Below are positions 50,359 to 59,190 of a DNA stretch of 64,000 bases, piece after piece (the first letter of the stretch is position 1; each line of letters opens with the position of its first letter). The DNA is taken from NCBI RefSeq assembly GCF_030817415.1, contig NZ_JAUSZI010000002.1, forward strand, positions 8,928,001 through 8,992,000, written 5' to 3'. The stretch comes from Streptomyces umbrinus (lineage in GTDB: Bacteria > Actinomycetota > Actinomycetes > Streptomycetales > Streptomycetaceae). The notes under the pieces were generated by a model that did no database searches, was not told where the DNA came from, and worked only from the letters and a program-made list of their open reading frames with translations. Both the position numbers and the translations under genes were made by a program.

Positions 50359-50601
50359 CTACTCCGGGGACTCCCAGTCCTCCAGGAGTACGACGTCCTT
50401 CAGGAAGCCCCGGACGCCCAGGAACTGGGACAGGTGCTCCCGGTGCTCCTCGCACGCGAGCCATGTTTTGCGGCGCTCGGGCGTGTGCAGTTTGGGGTTG
50501 TTCCAGGCGAGGACCCAGACCGCGTCGGCTCGGCAGCCCTTTGCCGAACAGATGGGGGAGGAGGGCGAGGACGGGTCGGAACCGGGGACGTTCAGAATCA
50601 C
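50359..50601 (-). CDS. Small conserved Cys/His protein of unknown function
   Basis: An 80-aa protein with a possible zinc site: ICSAKGCRADAVWVLAWNNP and, 30 residues on, TWLACEEHREHLSQFLG, giving C-x5-C...C-x2-H. No membrane helix. The start at 50601 is a GTG. It resembles a small hypothetical protein widespread in actinomycetes; its function is not known to me. The 262-base gap up to the next gene (50864) has one hairpin-like GACGCCG...CGGCGTC pair and an A+T-richer stretch at 50800-50845, but no gene. Confidence 0.7.
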   Translation of the reverse strand: MILNVPGSDPSSPSSPICSAKGCRADAVWVLAWNNPKLHTPERRKTWLACEEHREHLSQFLGVRGFLKDVVLLEDWESPE

Positions 50602-50863
50602 GTCTCGACCCTACGTCAGCGGTGTCGGCCGACCCTTCCGGGTGCTGTCGAGGGGGCCGTGAACCCGGCTCCGAAAAAGGCGACGCCGAGCAGCCACGGG
50701 GGGAGCTGCCCGGCGTCGGTCTGTCGCTCCGACGGGGGATGCGGAGCGCGTACAAAGTATGTCACGGGTAACCCGCTGCCCGGCACCGGAACAACATGAT
50801 TGATCTGAGCTTTTCTTGAGCTTGGTACGGTCCTGAATTACGGTCACGGACGATCGTTCGTGG

Positions 50864-51250
50864 TCAGGTCCGCTCGTGCGGCTCGTCCCGCAGGCGGGCG
50901 CCCGGATCGGTCACGAGGTCCTCCGGGACGGATTCCGCGGCGTCGCTCGCACGGGGCGCCGCGAGCATCGGACGGGTCGGCGCGGTCACGAACGTGGACG
51001 GCAGCGAGGGCGCGTTCTCCCGGCCCGCGTTGGCGATCACCACGGCGACATAGGGGAGCAGGATGCCGAGCGCCAGGGCAACGACGGCGACGTGCCGTTC
51101 GACGTTCCAGAGAGTGGCCGCGAGGATCACCGAGAGTGTGCGGACGGACATCGAGATGATGTAGCGGCGCTGCCTGCCACGTACATCGTCGGCGAGGCCC
51201 TGCCTGGCTCCGGTGATCCGGAAGACCTCGGCCTCGCTCTGCTTCCGCAT
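50864..51250 (-). CDS. DUF3099 membrane protein
   Basis: A 128-aa actinobacterial membrane protein. ATG at 51250 is chosen (MRKQSEAEVFRITGARQGLA). DUF3099 features are AEVFRITGARQGLADDVRGR, RRYIISMSVRTLSVILA as first helix, and HVAVVALALGILLPYVAVVI as second, with a polar Pro/Ala-rich tail. No enzymatic function is known for the family. Confidence 0.88.
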   Translation of the reverse strand: MRKQSEAEVFRITGARQGLADDVRGRQRRYIISMSVRTLSVILAATLWNVERHVAVVALALGILLPYVAVVIANAGRENAPSLPSTFVTAPTRPMLAAPRASDAAESVPEDLVTDPGARLRDEPHERT

Positions 51251-51462
51251 CACGTTCCACCACCCGCCTGTGTCGGACGCTCCCCTGGCCCGTACAGCCT
51301 CCACGTTACGCCGCGGCTGCGTCGCCTACGAGACCGGGGCAGGTCCGGTTTCGGCGGGGGAGCGCTGCGCCGTACCGCGTATGGCCGTGCCCGACATGCG
51401 CCGTATGGCGGACAGGCCGAGACTGGGCGTAATGCTCACGTAGAGCCGTATAGGAGGCAGCC

Positions 51463-51738
51463 ATGGGCTGGTTGTGGGCGATCATCGTGGGATTCGTGCT
51501 GGGCCTGCTGGCCAAGGCGATCATTCCGGGCAAGCAGCACAGCCCGCTCTGGCTCACCACGATCTTCGGGATCATCGGCGCGATCGTCGGCAACGCGATC
51601 GCCCGCGGCTTCGGCATCGACGAGACCCGCGGCATCGACTGGGGCCGCCACGCCCTCCAACTCGCCGCCGCGATCGTCATCGTCTTCCTCGGCGACATGA
51701 TGTACACGGCGATGCGGGGCAACAAAGAGAGAGCCTGA
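51463..51738 (+). CDS. GlsB/YeaQ/YmgE family small membrane protein
   Basis: A 91-aa protein beginning MGWLWAIIVGFVLGLLAKAI, with the conserved AKAIIPGKQHSPLWLTTIFG. Two more helices follow, GIIGAIVGNAIARGFGI and LAAAIVIVFLGDMMY, typical of transglycosylase-associated/GlsB proteins linked to stress responses. AGGAGG stands six bases before the ATG. Confidence 0.9.
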   Translation: MGWLWAIIVGFVLGLLAKAIIPGKQHSPLWLTTIFGIIGAIVGNAIARGFGIDETRGIDWGRHALQLAAAIVIVFLGDMMYTAMRGNKERA

Positions 51739-51819
51739 ACGTACGGGAAAGAGGGCGGTGCCCCATAAGGAGCCCCGCCCTCTTCCTGCGCGCTACATGA
51801 GGCGCGCCCTGCCTTTGGC

Positions 51820-51870
51820 TTTTAGGGGCGCGGGGAACTGCGCGACCAGCCCCCACGCACCCGCACCATA
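51820..51870. repeat. Dispersed intergenic repeat, copy 6 (short variant, minus orientation)
   Basis: Plus strand reads TTTAGGGGCGCGGGGAACTG, CGCGACCAGCCCCCACGCAC, CCGCACC, the reverse complement of copies 4 and 5. It lies between convergent genes ending at 51738 and 51898. Confidence 0.8.
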
Positions 51871-51897
51871 CGAACCGAGCCCGCCGTTCCCCTGCCC

Positions 51898-53160
51898 CTA
51901 GCGGAGCTCAATCGCGGCGAGGTTCTTCTTGCCGCGGCGCAGCACCAGCCACCGCCCGTGCAACAACTCCTCCTTGCCGGGAACGGCGTCCTCGGAAGCC
52001 ACCTTCACGTTGTTCACGTAGGCACCCCCCTCCTTCACCGTCCGCCGCGCAGCGGACTTGCTGGCCACCAGCCCCACCTCGGCGAAGAGGTCCACCACCG
52101 ACCCGAGTTCGGCGACCTGGATGTGCGGCACCTCGGAGAGCGCCGCACTCAGCGTCGCCGCGTCCAGGTCACCCAGCTCACCCTGACCGAACAGCGCCCG
52201 CGACGCGGCGACCACGGCGGCCGTCTGCTCGCCGCCGTGCACCAGCGTCGTCAGCTCCTCGGCGAGCGCGCGCTGCGCGGCCCGGGCCTGCGGGCGCTCC
52301 TCGGTGAGCTGCTCCAGCTCCTCGATCTCCTCGTGGGACCTGAAGCTGAAGATGCGCAGGAACTTGGATACGTCCCGGTCGTCCGCGTTCAGCCAGAACT
52401 GGTAGAACGCGTACGGCGTCGTCATCTCGGGGTCCAGCCAGATGGTGCCGGACTCCGTCTTGCCGAACTTCGTGCCGTCCGCCTTGGTGATCAGCGGCGT
52501 GCCCAGCGCGTGCACCACGGCCTCGGGGTCGACCCGGTGGATCAGGTCGGTGCCCGAGGTGAGGTTGCCCCACTGGTCGCTGCCGCCGGTCTGCAGCGTG
52601 CAGCCGTACCTCCGGTAGAGCTCCAGGAAGTCCATGCCCTGCAGGATCTGGTAGCTGAACTCCGTGTAGCTGATGCCCGCGTCGGAGTTGAGCCGCCGGG
52701 AAACGGCCTCCTTCGCGATCATCTTGTTGACCCGGAAGTGCTTGCCCACATCACGCAGGAACTCGATGGCCGACAGGCCCTGGGTCCAGTCCAGGTTGTT
52801 GACCATCACCGCGGCGTTCGGACCCTCGAAGTCAAGCAGCGGCTGGATCTGGGCACGCAGCCGCTCGACCCACTGGGCCACGACGTCCGGCGCGTTCAGC
52901 GTGCGTTCCGAGTTCGGCTTCGGGTCGCCGATCAGGCCCGTGGCGCCCCCGACCAGGCCCAGCGGGCGGTTGCCCGCCTGCTGGATCCGGCGCATCGTGA
53001 GGATCTGTACGAGGTTGCCGAGGTGCAGGCTGGGCGCGGTCGGGTCGAAGCCGCAATAGAACGTGACGGGACCGTCCGCGAACGCCTTGCGCAATGCGTC
53101 CTCGTCAGTGGAGAGGGCGAGCAGCCCGCGCCACTTCAGCTCGTCGACGATGTCCGTCAC
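51898..53160 (-). CDS. tyrS: Tyrosyl-tRNA synthetase
   Basis: Class Ic aminoacyl-tRNA synthetase charging tRNA-Tyr, 420 aa. GTG at 53160 ([20 protein letters not shown]) is preferred because AGGAG lies upstream of it; a more distal ATG at 53181 would place that site inside the gene. Motifs: [16 protein letters not shown] (HIGH signature region), [12 protein letters not shown], and [13 protein letters not shown] (KMSKS equivalent). The C-terminal S4-type RNA-binding domain has [20 protein letters not shown]. No T-box leader was seen. Confidence 0.95.
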   Translation of the reverse strand: MTDIVDELKWRGLLALSTDEDALRKAFADGPVTFYCGFDPTAPSLHLGNLVQILTMRRIQQAGNRPLGLVGGATGLIGDPKPNSERTLNAPDVVAQWVERLRAQIQPLLDFEGPNAAVMVNNLDWTQGLSAIEFLRDVGKHFRVNKMIAKEAVSRRLNSDAGISYTEFSYQILQGMDFLELYRRYGCTLQTGGSDQWGNLTSGTDLIHRVDPEAVVHALGTPLITKADGTKFGKTESGTIWLDPEMTTPYAFYQFWLNADDRDVSKFLRIFSFRSHEEIEELEQLTEERPQARAAQRALAEELTTLVHGGEQTAAVVAASRALFGQGELGDLDAATLSAALSEVPHIQVAELGSVVDLFAEVGLVASKSAARRTVKEGGAYVNNVKVASEDAVPGKEELLHGRWLVLRRGKKNLAAIELR

Positions 53161-53227
53161 GGTTCTCGTGTCTCCTTGCATGATCTTCGGGCAGCCGGGA
53201 TGTCGGCCGACTGCGAGGCTATCGAGG

Positions 53228-54622
53228 TTATACGCCCTGACTGACAGAGCTCATATTGAAGTCGGGCACCCTCAGAGCGGGCATCGCGGCCCTGGTGAAC
53301 CAGTCGCTCCACTCGCGCGGCAGCGTCTTCTCCGTGCGCCCGGCCTCGGTCGCCCGCCCCAGCAGGTCCACCGGCGACTCGTTGAACCGGAAGTTGTTCA
53401 CCTCGCCGACGACCTGGCCGTTCTCGACGAGGTAGACGCCGTCGCGGGTCAGCCCGGTCAGCAGCAGTGTCGCCGGGTCGACCTCGCGGATGTACCAGAG
53501 GCAGGTCAGCAGCAGGCCCCGCTCGGTCGTGGCGACCATGTCCTCCAGGGACTTTTCCTCGCCGCCGTCGAGGATGATGTTGCCGATGCCGGGGGCCACC
53601 GGCAGACCGGTCAGGCCCGCGCTGTGCCGGGTGCTCGTCAGATGCCGCAGCTCGCCCTCACTGACCCACTCCGTGGGCCGGAGCGGCAGTCCGTTGTCGA
53701 AGACGGAGGCGTCGTCGCCGGAGGAGTGCGTGAGCACGAAGGGCGCGGACTCCAGGCCCGGCTCGTTCGGGTCGCTGCGCAGGGTCAGCGGCAGGTCGGT
53801 GAGCTTCTCGCCGACGCGCGTCCCGCCGCCGGGCTTGCTGAACACCGTCCGGCCCTCGGCCGCGTCCCGGGCCGCCGCCGACCACATCTGGTAGATCAGC
53901 AGGTCCGCGACCGCGGTCGGCGGCAGCAGCGTCTCGTAGCGGCCCGCGGGCAGCTCGACGCGCCGCTCGGCCCAGCCCAGCCGCGTGGCCAGCTCCGCGT
54001 CGAGCGCCGCCGGGTCCACGTCCTTGAAGTCCCGCGTCGACCGGCCGGCCCACGCCGAGCGCGTACGGTCCGGCGACTTGGCGTTCAACTCCAGCGTCCC
54101 GTTGGGCTGGTCGTGCCGCAGGCGCAGGCCCGTGGACGTACCGAGATAGCTGGAGACGAGCTCGTGGTTGGCGAAGCCGTACAGCTCGCGGCCGCCCGCA
54201 CGCGCGCGTGCGAACGATTCGCCGAGGGCCGGGGCGAAGTCCGCGAAGACCGCCGACGAGGTCTCGGCGGGCGCGTCCGTGAAGTCGGGGGACGTGGGCA
54301 CGCCCTCGACGAGCGGCTGCGCGTCCTCCGCCGGACTCGCGCCGCGCGCCGCCGCCTCGGCGGCCCGCACCAGCGGCTCCAGCTCGTCCGCGGTCACGGC
54401 CGCACGCGAGACGACCCCGGACGCCGTGCCCTCACGGCCGTCGACGGTCGCGACGACGGTCAGCGTGCGCCCGCGCGTCACGCCGTTCGTGGTCAGCGCG
54501 TTGCCCGCCCAGCGCAGGTTCGCCGTCGAGTGCTCGTCGGCGATGACGACACAGCCGTCGGCCCGGGACAGTTCGAGTGCACGCTCGACGATCTCGTGCG
54601 GCTTGTTCGTCCGAGAGCTCAT
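53228..54622 (-). CDS. tldE: TldE/PmbA family metallopeptidase partner
   Basis: The non-zinc-binding subunit of the TldD/TldE protease, 464 aa. ATG at 54622 overlaps the tldD stop (ATGA). Family pattern: [20 protein letters not shown] at the N-terminus, [40 protein letters not shown], and [20 protein letters not shown] near the end. No HExxxH is present, as expected for TldE. It acts with the upstream TldD in degrading or maturing unstructured peptides. Confidence 0.9.
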   Translation of the reverse strand: MSSRTNKPHEIVERALELSRADGCVVIADEHSTANLRWAGNALTTNGVTRGRTLTVVATVDGREGTASGVVSRAAVTADELEPLVRAAEAAARGASPAEDAQPLVEGVPTSPDFTDAPAETSSAVFADFAPALGESFARARAGGRELYGFANHELVSSYLGTSTGLRLRHDQPNGTLELNAKSPDRTRSAWAGRSTRDFKDVDPAALDAELATRLGWAERRVELPAGRYETLLPPTAVADLLIYQMWSAAARDAAEGRTVFSKPGGGTRVGEKLTDLPLTLRSDPNEPGLESAPFVLTHSSGDDASVFDNGLPLRPTEWVSEGELRHLTSTRHSAGLTGLPVAPGIGNIILDGGEEKSLEDMVATTERGLLLTCLWYIREVDPATLLLTGLTRDGVYLVENGQVVGEVNNFRFNESPVDLLGRATEAGRTEKTLPREWSDWFTRAAMPALRVPDFNMSSVSQGV

Positions 54623-56142
54623 CGACCGGCCTCCTGCGTGGTGTTCAGAATGTTGACGCCCTTGAAGAGGGCCGACGGGCAGCCGTGCGAGACCGCCGCG
54701 ACCTGGCCCGGCTGGGCCTTGCCGCAGTTGAAGGCGCCGCCCAGGACGTAGGTCTGCGGGCCGCCGACCGACGCCATCGAGCCCCAGAAGTCCGTGGTCG
54801 TCGCCTGGTAGGCCACGTCCCGCAACTGACCGGTGATCCGCCCGTTCTCGATCTTGAAGAACCGCTGGCCGGTGAACTGGAAGTTGTAGCGCTGCATGTC
54901 GATCGACCACGACCGGTCGCCGACGACGTAGATCCCGCGGTCGACGCTCCCGATCAGGTCCTCCGTGGACATCCCGGCGGGATCGGGCTGCAGCGACACG
55001 TTCGCCATGCGCTGTACGGGTACATGGCCGGGGGAGTCGGCGTACGCGCATCCGTTGGACCGCTCGAAGCCGGTCAGCTTCGCGATCCTGCGGTCCAGTT
55101 GGTAGCCGACGAGCGTCCCGTCCTTCACCAGGTCCCAGGACTGCCCGGCCACGCCCTCGTCGTCGTACCCGATCGTCGCGAGCCCGTGCTCGGCGGTGCG
55201 GTCCCCGGTGACGTTCATCAGGTCGGAGCCGTACCGCAGCTTGCCCAGCTGGTCGAAGGTGGCGAAGGAGGTCCCGGCGTACGCAGCCTCGTAACCGAGC
55301 GCGCGGTCCAGCTCGGTGGCGTGGCCGATGGACTCGTGGATGGTCAGCCACAGGTTGGACGGGTCGACGACCAGGTCGTACACGCCCGCCTCGACGCTCG
55401 GCGCCCGCATCTTCTCGGCGAGCAGCTCCGGGATCCGCGCGAGCTCCGACTCCCAGTCCCAGCCGGTGCCCGTGAGGTACTCCCAGCCGCGCCCGACGGG
55501 CGGCGCGATCGTGCGCATCGAGTCGAACTCGCCGCTCGACTCGTCGACGGCGACTGCGGTCAGCTGGGGATGCAGCCGCACCCGCTGCTGCGTCGTCACC
55601 GTCCCCGCCGTGTCCGCGTAGAACTTGTTCTCGTGCACCGTCAGCAGCGAGGCGTCCACATGACTCACGCCGTTCGCCGAGAGCAGCCCCGCGCTCCACT
55701 CGGCGAGCAGCCCGGACTTCTCCTCGTCCGGCACGGAGAAGGGATCGATCTCGTACGAGGAGATCCAGGTCTTCTCGGCGTGCACCGGCTCGTCCGCGAG
55801 CTCCACACGCTCGTCCGAACCCGCCGCCTTGATCACCTGGGCCGACAGCTTCGCCATCGCCACCGCCTGCGACGCCACCTTCGCGGCGGAGTCCATCGTC
55901 AGGTCCACGCCCGACGCGAACCCCCAGGTCCCGCCGTGCACCACTCGCACCGCGTATCCCAGATCCGTGGTGTCCGAGGACCCGGCGGGCTTCGCGTCCC
56001 GCAGCCGCCAGGCCGCGCTGCGCACCCGCTCGAACCGGAAGTCCGCATGGTCGGCGCCCAGTGCCCTGGCCCGCGCGAGTGCCGCGTCGGCCAGGGCCCT
56101 CAGCGGCAGTGCCGTGAAGGCTTCGTCGATGGAATGAGGCAC
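54619..56142 (-). CDS. tldD: TldD family zinc metallopeptidase
   Basis: The 507-aa catalytic subunit of TldD/TldE. GTG at 56142 (VPHSIDEAFTALPLRALADA) is preceded by GGGAG; the frame extends further upstream without support. The zinc site LTIHESIGHATELDRALGYE (H-E-x-x-x-H) lies near residue 265, with SNGCAYADSPGHVPVQRMAN and FNCGKAQPGQVAAVSHGCPS further on. In other bacteria the pair processes microcin-type peptides or CcdA. No obvious peptide substrate gene is next to it here. Confidence 0.92.
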   Translation of the reverse strand: MPHSIDEAFTALPLRALADAALARARALGADHADFRFERVRSAAWRLRDAKPAGSSDTTDLGYAVRVVHGGTWGFASGVDLTMDSAAKVASQAVAMAKLSAQVIKAAGSDERVELADEPVHAEKTWISSYEIDPFSVPDEEKSGLLAEWSAGLLSANGVSHVDASLLTVHENKFYADTAGTVTTQQRVRLHPQLTAVAVDESSGEFDSMRTIAPPVGRGWEYLTGTGWDWESELARIPELLAEKMRAPSVEAGVYDLVVDPSNLWLTIHESIGHATELDRALGYEAAYAGTSFATFDQLGKLRYGSDLMNVTGDRTAEHGLATIGYDDEGVAGQSWDLVKDGTLVGYQLDRRIAKLTGFERSNGCAYADSPGHVPVQRMANVSLQPDPAGMSTEDLIGSVDRGIYVVGDRSWSIDMQRYNFQFTGQRFFKIENGRITGQLRDVAYQATTTDFWGSMASVGGPQTYVLGGAFNCGKAQPGQVAAVSHGCPSALFKGVNILNTTQEAGR

Positions 56143-56327
56143 GGAGGTCTCCCTGCTGTCGTCGCCTGTCGGTCCGATCATGTCGCGCGGGCGCGCCGGG
56201 GGCCACAACTTTCTGTAGGGATCCGACAGCGAGTCCGGTACGTCACTGTCGGCGCCCGATTCTCCGTACGGGGGACGGTGCCGATAGGTTTTCGAGGTAC
56301 CAGACCGGCTATCGAAAGGGTGATCCG

Positions 56328-57032
56328 TTGAGCCGCTCGGTTCTCGTCACCGGAGGAAACCGGGGCATCGGCCTCGCCATCGCCCGCGCTTTCGCCGACG
56401 CGGGCGACAAGGTCGCGATCACATACCGCTCGGGCGAGCCCCCGGAGGGCTTCCTCGCAGTCAAGTGCGACATCACCGACAGCGAGCAGGTGGATCAGGC
56501 CTACAAGGAGATCGAGGCCGAGCACGGCCCGGTCGAGGTGCTCGTGGCCAACGCCGGCATCACCAAGGACCAGCTGCTGATGCGGATGTCCGAGGACGAC
56601 TTCACCTCCGTCCTCGACACCAACCTGACGGGCGCCTTCCGGGTCGTGAAGCGCGCCAACCGCGCCATGCTGCGCGCCAGGAAGGGCCGTGTCGTCCTGA
56701 TCTCGTCGGTCGTCGGGCTGTACGGCGGTCCGGGCCAGGCCAACTACGCCGCCTCCAAGGCCGGCCTCGTCGGCTTCGCGCGCTCGCTCGCCCGTGAGCT
56801 GGGCTCGCGCAACATCACCTTCAACGTCGTCGCGCCCGGCTTCGTCGACACCGACATGACCAAGGTGCTCACCGACGAGCAGCGCGAGGGCATCGTGAAG
56901 CAGGTGCCGCTCGGCCGGTACGCGAAGCCCGAGGAGATCGCCGCGACGGTGCGGTTCCTCGCCTCGGACGACGCCTCGTACATCACTGGAGCCGTCATCC
57001 CCGTAGACGGCGGACTGGGAATGGGTCACTGA
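56328..57032 (+). CDS. fabG: 3-oxoacyl-ACP reductase FabG
   Basis: NADPH-dependent ketoreductase of fatty-acid synthesis, 234 aa. The start is a TTG at 56328 (GAAAGGG eight bases upstream); no closer ATG or GTG fits. Motifs: VLVTGGNRGIGLAIARAFAD, ANAGITKDQLLMRMSEDDF, catalytic Ser in VLISSVVGLYGG and the Y-x-x-x-K in NYAASKAGLVGFAR. It ends YITGAVIPVDGGLGMGH. The enoyl reductase gene follows after five bases, so the two reductive steps are coexpressed. Confidence 0.93.
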   Translation: MSRSVLVTGGNRGIGLAIARAFADAGDKVAITYRSGEPPEGFLAVKCDITDSEQVDQAYKEIEAEHGPVEVLVANAGITKDQLLMRMSEDDFTSVLDTNLTGAFRVVKRANRAMLRARKGRVVLISSVVGLYGGPGQANYAASKAGLVGFARSLARELGSRNITFNVVAPGFVDTDMTKVLTDEQREGIVKQVPLGRYAKPEEIAATVRFLASDDASYITGAVIPVDGGLGMGH

Positions 57033-57037
57033 TCACC

Positions 57038-57805
57038 ATGAGTGGAATTCTCGAGGGCAAGCGCGTCCTGATCACCGGTGTGCTGATGGAGTCCTCCATC
57101 GCCTTCCACGCCGCGAAGCTGGCCCAGGAGCAGGGCGCCGAGATCATCCTGACCGCGTTCCCGCGGCCCACGCTGACCGAGCGCATCGCCAGGAAGCTCC
57201 CCAAGCCCACCAAGGTCATCGAGCTCGACGTCAGCAACGACGAGCACCTGGCGCGGCTGGCCGACCTGGTCGCCGAGGAGCTGGGCGGCCTGGACGGCGT
57301 CGTGCACTCCATCGGCTTCGCCCCGCAGGACGCCCTCGGCGGCAACTTCCTCAACACGCCGTTCGAGTCCGTGGCCACCGCCATGCACGTCTCGGCGTTC
57401 TCCCTGAAGTCGCTGACCATGGCCTGTCTGCCGCTGATGCAGAACGGCGGCTCGGTCGTCGGCCTCACCTTCGACGCGCAGTACGCCTGGCCGCAGTACG
57501 ACTGGATGGGGCCGGCCAAGGCCGCCCTGGAGGCCACCAGCCGCTACATGGCGCGTGACCTGGGCAAGCAGAACATCCGCTGCAACCTCATCTCCGCGGG
57601 CCCCATCGGCTCCATGGCCGCCAAGTCCATCCCGGGCTTCAGCGACCTGGCCGCCGTGTGGGACAGCCGTTCGCCCCTGGAGTGGGACCTCAAGGACCCG
57701 GACCCGGCCGGCCGCGGCATCGTCGCCCTGCTCAGCGACTGGTTCCCGAAGACCACCGGCGAGATCATCCACGTCGATGGCGGTCTGCACGCGATCGGCG
57801 CGTAA
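57038..57805 (+). CDS. fabI: Enoyl-ACP reductase FabI/InhA
   Basis: NADH-dependent enoyl-ACP reductase, 255 aa. N-terminus GILEGKRVLITGVLMESSIA has the FabI/InhA variant of the cofactor loop. SIGFAPQDALGGNFLNTPFE and the catalytic Y-x6-K in QYDWMGPAKAALEATSRY follow, then NLISAGPIGSMAAKSIPGF. It is InhA-like rather than FabV or FabK. Second gene of the fabG-fabI operon. Confidence 0.95.
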   Translation: MSGILEGKRVLITGVLMESSIAFHAAKLAQEQGAEIILTAFPRPTLTERIARKLPKPTKVIELDVSNDEHLARLADLVAEELGGLDGVVHSIGFAPQDALGGNFLNTPFESVATAMHVSAFSLKSLTMACLPLMQNGGSVVGLTFDAQYAWPQYDWMGPAKAALEATSRYMARDLGKQNIRCNLISAGPIGSMAAKSIPGFSDLAAVWDSRSPLEWDLKDPDPAGRGIVALLSDWFPKTTGEIIHVDGGLHAIGA

Positions 57806-57812
57806 GCGTTGG

Positions 57813-57838
57813 CGCAAGCGTTTACGCGAACGTTTGCG
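57813..57838. terminator. Hairpin just after fabI
   Basis: CGCAAGCGTT (57813-57822) pairs with AACGTTTGCG (57829-57838) with one G-T pair and a six-base loop, beginning eight bases after the stop codon. Confidence 0.6.
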
Positions 57839-57860
57839 TATCCGCCTTCATACGGCTTCG

Positions 57861-57897
57861 ACGCCCCGTTTCCCGCATTGCGCGGGGAGCGGGGCGT
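57861..57897. terminator. Second, stronger hairpin after fabI
   Basis: ACGCCCCG (57861-57868) pairs with CGGGGCGT (57890-57897); inside it TCCCGC pairs with GCGGGGA around ATTG. The two hairpins together form a tandem terminator for fabG-fabI. Confidence 0.7.
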
Positions 57898-58007
57898 CAC
57901 CCGTTCGGCCCTGTCGGCCGGGCGGTGCGGGCCGGTAACAGCGCACTCTGGAGTAGGAGTTCCCCCTCCCGAGATGCCCTCCCGAGCCCTGCCGAGGAGG
58001 TCCCCTT

Positions 58008-58361
58008 GTGCGCCTGTCCCAGCGCTTCGCCCCGCTGCTCGCTGCCTTGACCCTCCTGCTCGTGGTGTCCGGTGGTGCTGTCTCGCACACCACGAAAACA
58101 GCCCCCCACGCGCGCGTGCCCGTCGAAGAGAGGCCCTTCGGGGCGGCCTGCCGGACCGCCGTCGAGGGGTCGTACGTGACGGCGTACTGCCACAACCCGT
58201 ACCCCGAGCCCGATCACGTCCGTCTGCACATCGAGTGCGACCCGTGGTGGGACATAGACACCGACGGCGCCTCGGTCGAGGCCGGCCCCGCGCAGACCGT
58301 ACGGCTGACCGGCCGCTGCTGGAAGGAAGTCCGCTCGGCGTGGGTCAGTCACCAGCGCTGA
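58008..58361 (+). CDS. Small secreted protein of unknown function
   Basis: A 117-aa exported protein. GTG at 58008 has GAGGAGG seven bases upstream. Signal peptide about residues 1-26: VRLSQRFAPLLAALTLLLVV, then GGAVS. The mature part has four cysteines (AACRTAVEGSYVTAYC, HIECDPWWDI, TGRCWKEV), suggesting two disulfides in a small beta fold. No family recognised. It converges on the GntR gene. Confidence 0.75.
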   Translation: MRLSQRFAPLLAALTLLLVVSGGAVSHTTKTAPHARVPVEERPFGAACRTAVEGSYVTAYCHNPYPEPDHVRLHIECDPWWDIDTDGASVEAGPAQTVRLTGRCWKEVRSAWVSHQR

Positions 58362-58373
58362 CGACGGGCTTGT

Positions 58374-59066
58374 TCACGCGGAGGTGACGTCGGCAGGTCG
58401 GCTCGGGCGGCACAGGAACGGGTAGCCCGCGGCCTCCGTGGCGGCGGTCTCCGAGTCGCCCGCGCGGATGGCGTCCACCAGACGCGTGTGGTCCATGTAC
58501 GTCTCGGGCGTCAGCTCCTCGCCCACGTCCTCGCGCAGCCAGTCGCGCACGACCTCGCCCAGGTCCGCGTACATCGCCGTCATGACGTCGTTGTGGGACG
58601 CGGCGACCACGGCCAGGTGGAAGGTCGTGTCGGCGGTCACGAAGGCCTCCGCGTCGCCCGACTCCCAGGCCTCCTCCCGGCGTACGAGGAGGGCGTCCAG
58701 CTGCTTCAGATCGCGCTCCGTGCGGCGCTCGGCGGCCAGCTTCGCCGCGCTCGACTCCAGCGTGGAACGCAGCTCGGCGATGTGCCGCGGATCGGCGTCC
58801 GCGAAGCGGCGGTGCATCACGCCCGCAAGCTCACTGGTCGCCACGACGTACGTGCCCGAGCCCTGACGGATGTCGAGCAGGCCGTTGTGCGCGAGCGCGC
58901 GGACGGCCTCGCGGACCGTGTTCCGGGCGACCCCCAGCTGCTCGACCAGCTCGGGCTCGGTGGGGATGCGGGAGCCCACCGGCCACTCACCCGAGGTGAT
59001 CTGGTTCCGCAGCTCGGCGATGACCTGCTCGGACAGTGCCGATCGGCGGGGGTGGCTCAGCGGCAT
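58374..59066 (-). CDS. FadR/GntR family transcriptional regulator
   Basis: A 230-aa regulator. ATG at 59066 (MPLSHPRRSALSEQVIAELR) follows AAGGA. The winged HTH is seen in GEWPVGSRIPTEPELVEQLG and VARNTVREAVRALAHNGLLD (about residues 30-72), with wing QGSGTYVVATS. The C-terminal FCD-type helical domain has metal/ligand residues in FHLAVVAASHNDVM and MYADLGEVVRDWL. Divergent from the MFS gene it probably controls. Confidence 0.9.
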   Translation of the reverse strand: MPLSHPRRSALSEQVIAELRNQITSGEWPVGSRIPTEPELVEQLGVARNTVREAVRALAHNGLLDIRQGSGTYVVATSELAGVMHRRFADADPRHIAELRSTLESSAAKLAAERRTERDLKQLDALLVRREEAWESGDAEAFVTADTTFHLAVVAASHNDVMTAMYADLGEVVRDWLREDVGEELTPETYMDHTRLVDAIRAGDSETAATEAAGYPFLCRPSRPADVTSA

Positions 59067-59150
59067 GACGGTCCTTCGCGCCAGGGGGTGCACCGGGAGG
59101 ACGCACCGGAATGCGTGTCAGGGGATTGTGCCCCAGGTGTGCACCAGGGG

Positions 59151-59175
59151 ATTGGACAACCAATCATCCCATGAT
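59151..59175. promoter_or_regulatory. Candidate GntR operators in divergent gap
   Basis: ATTGG-ACAA-CCAAT (59151-59164) is a perfect 5-4-5 inverted repeat. ATCAT-CCC-ATGAT (59163-59175) is an overlapping 5-3-5 repeat, followed by another ATGAT. They lie within 40 bases of the MFS start. Confidence 0.55.
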
Positions 59176-59190
59176 TCTATGATGGCTGGC

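Noticed and set aside
53228..56206. 992-aa single protein covering tldE and most of tldD
   Set aside because: Its first half is tldD read in the wrong frame; the correct frame gives the HExxxH TldD protein and a separate TldE start at 54622.
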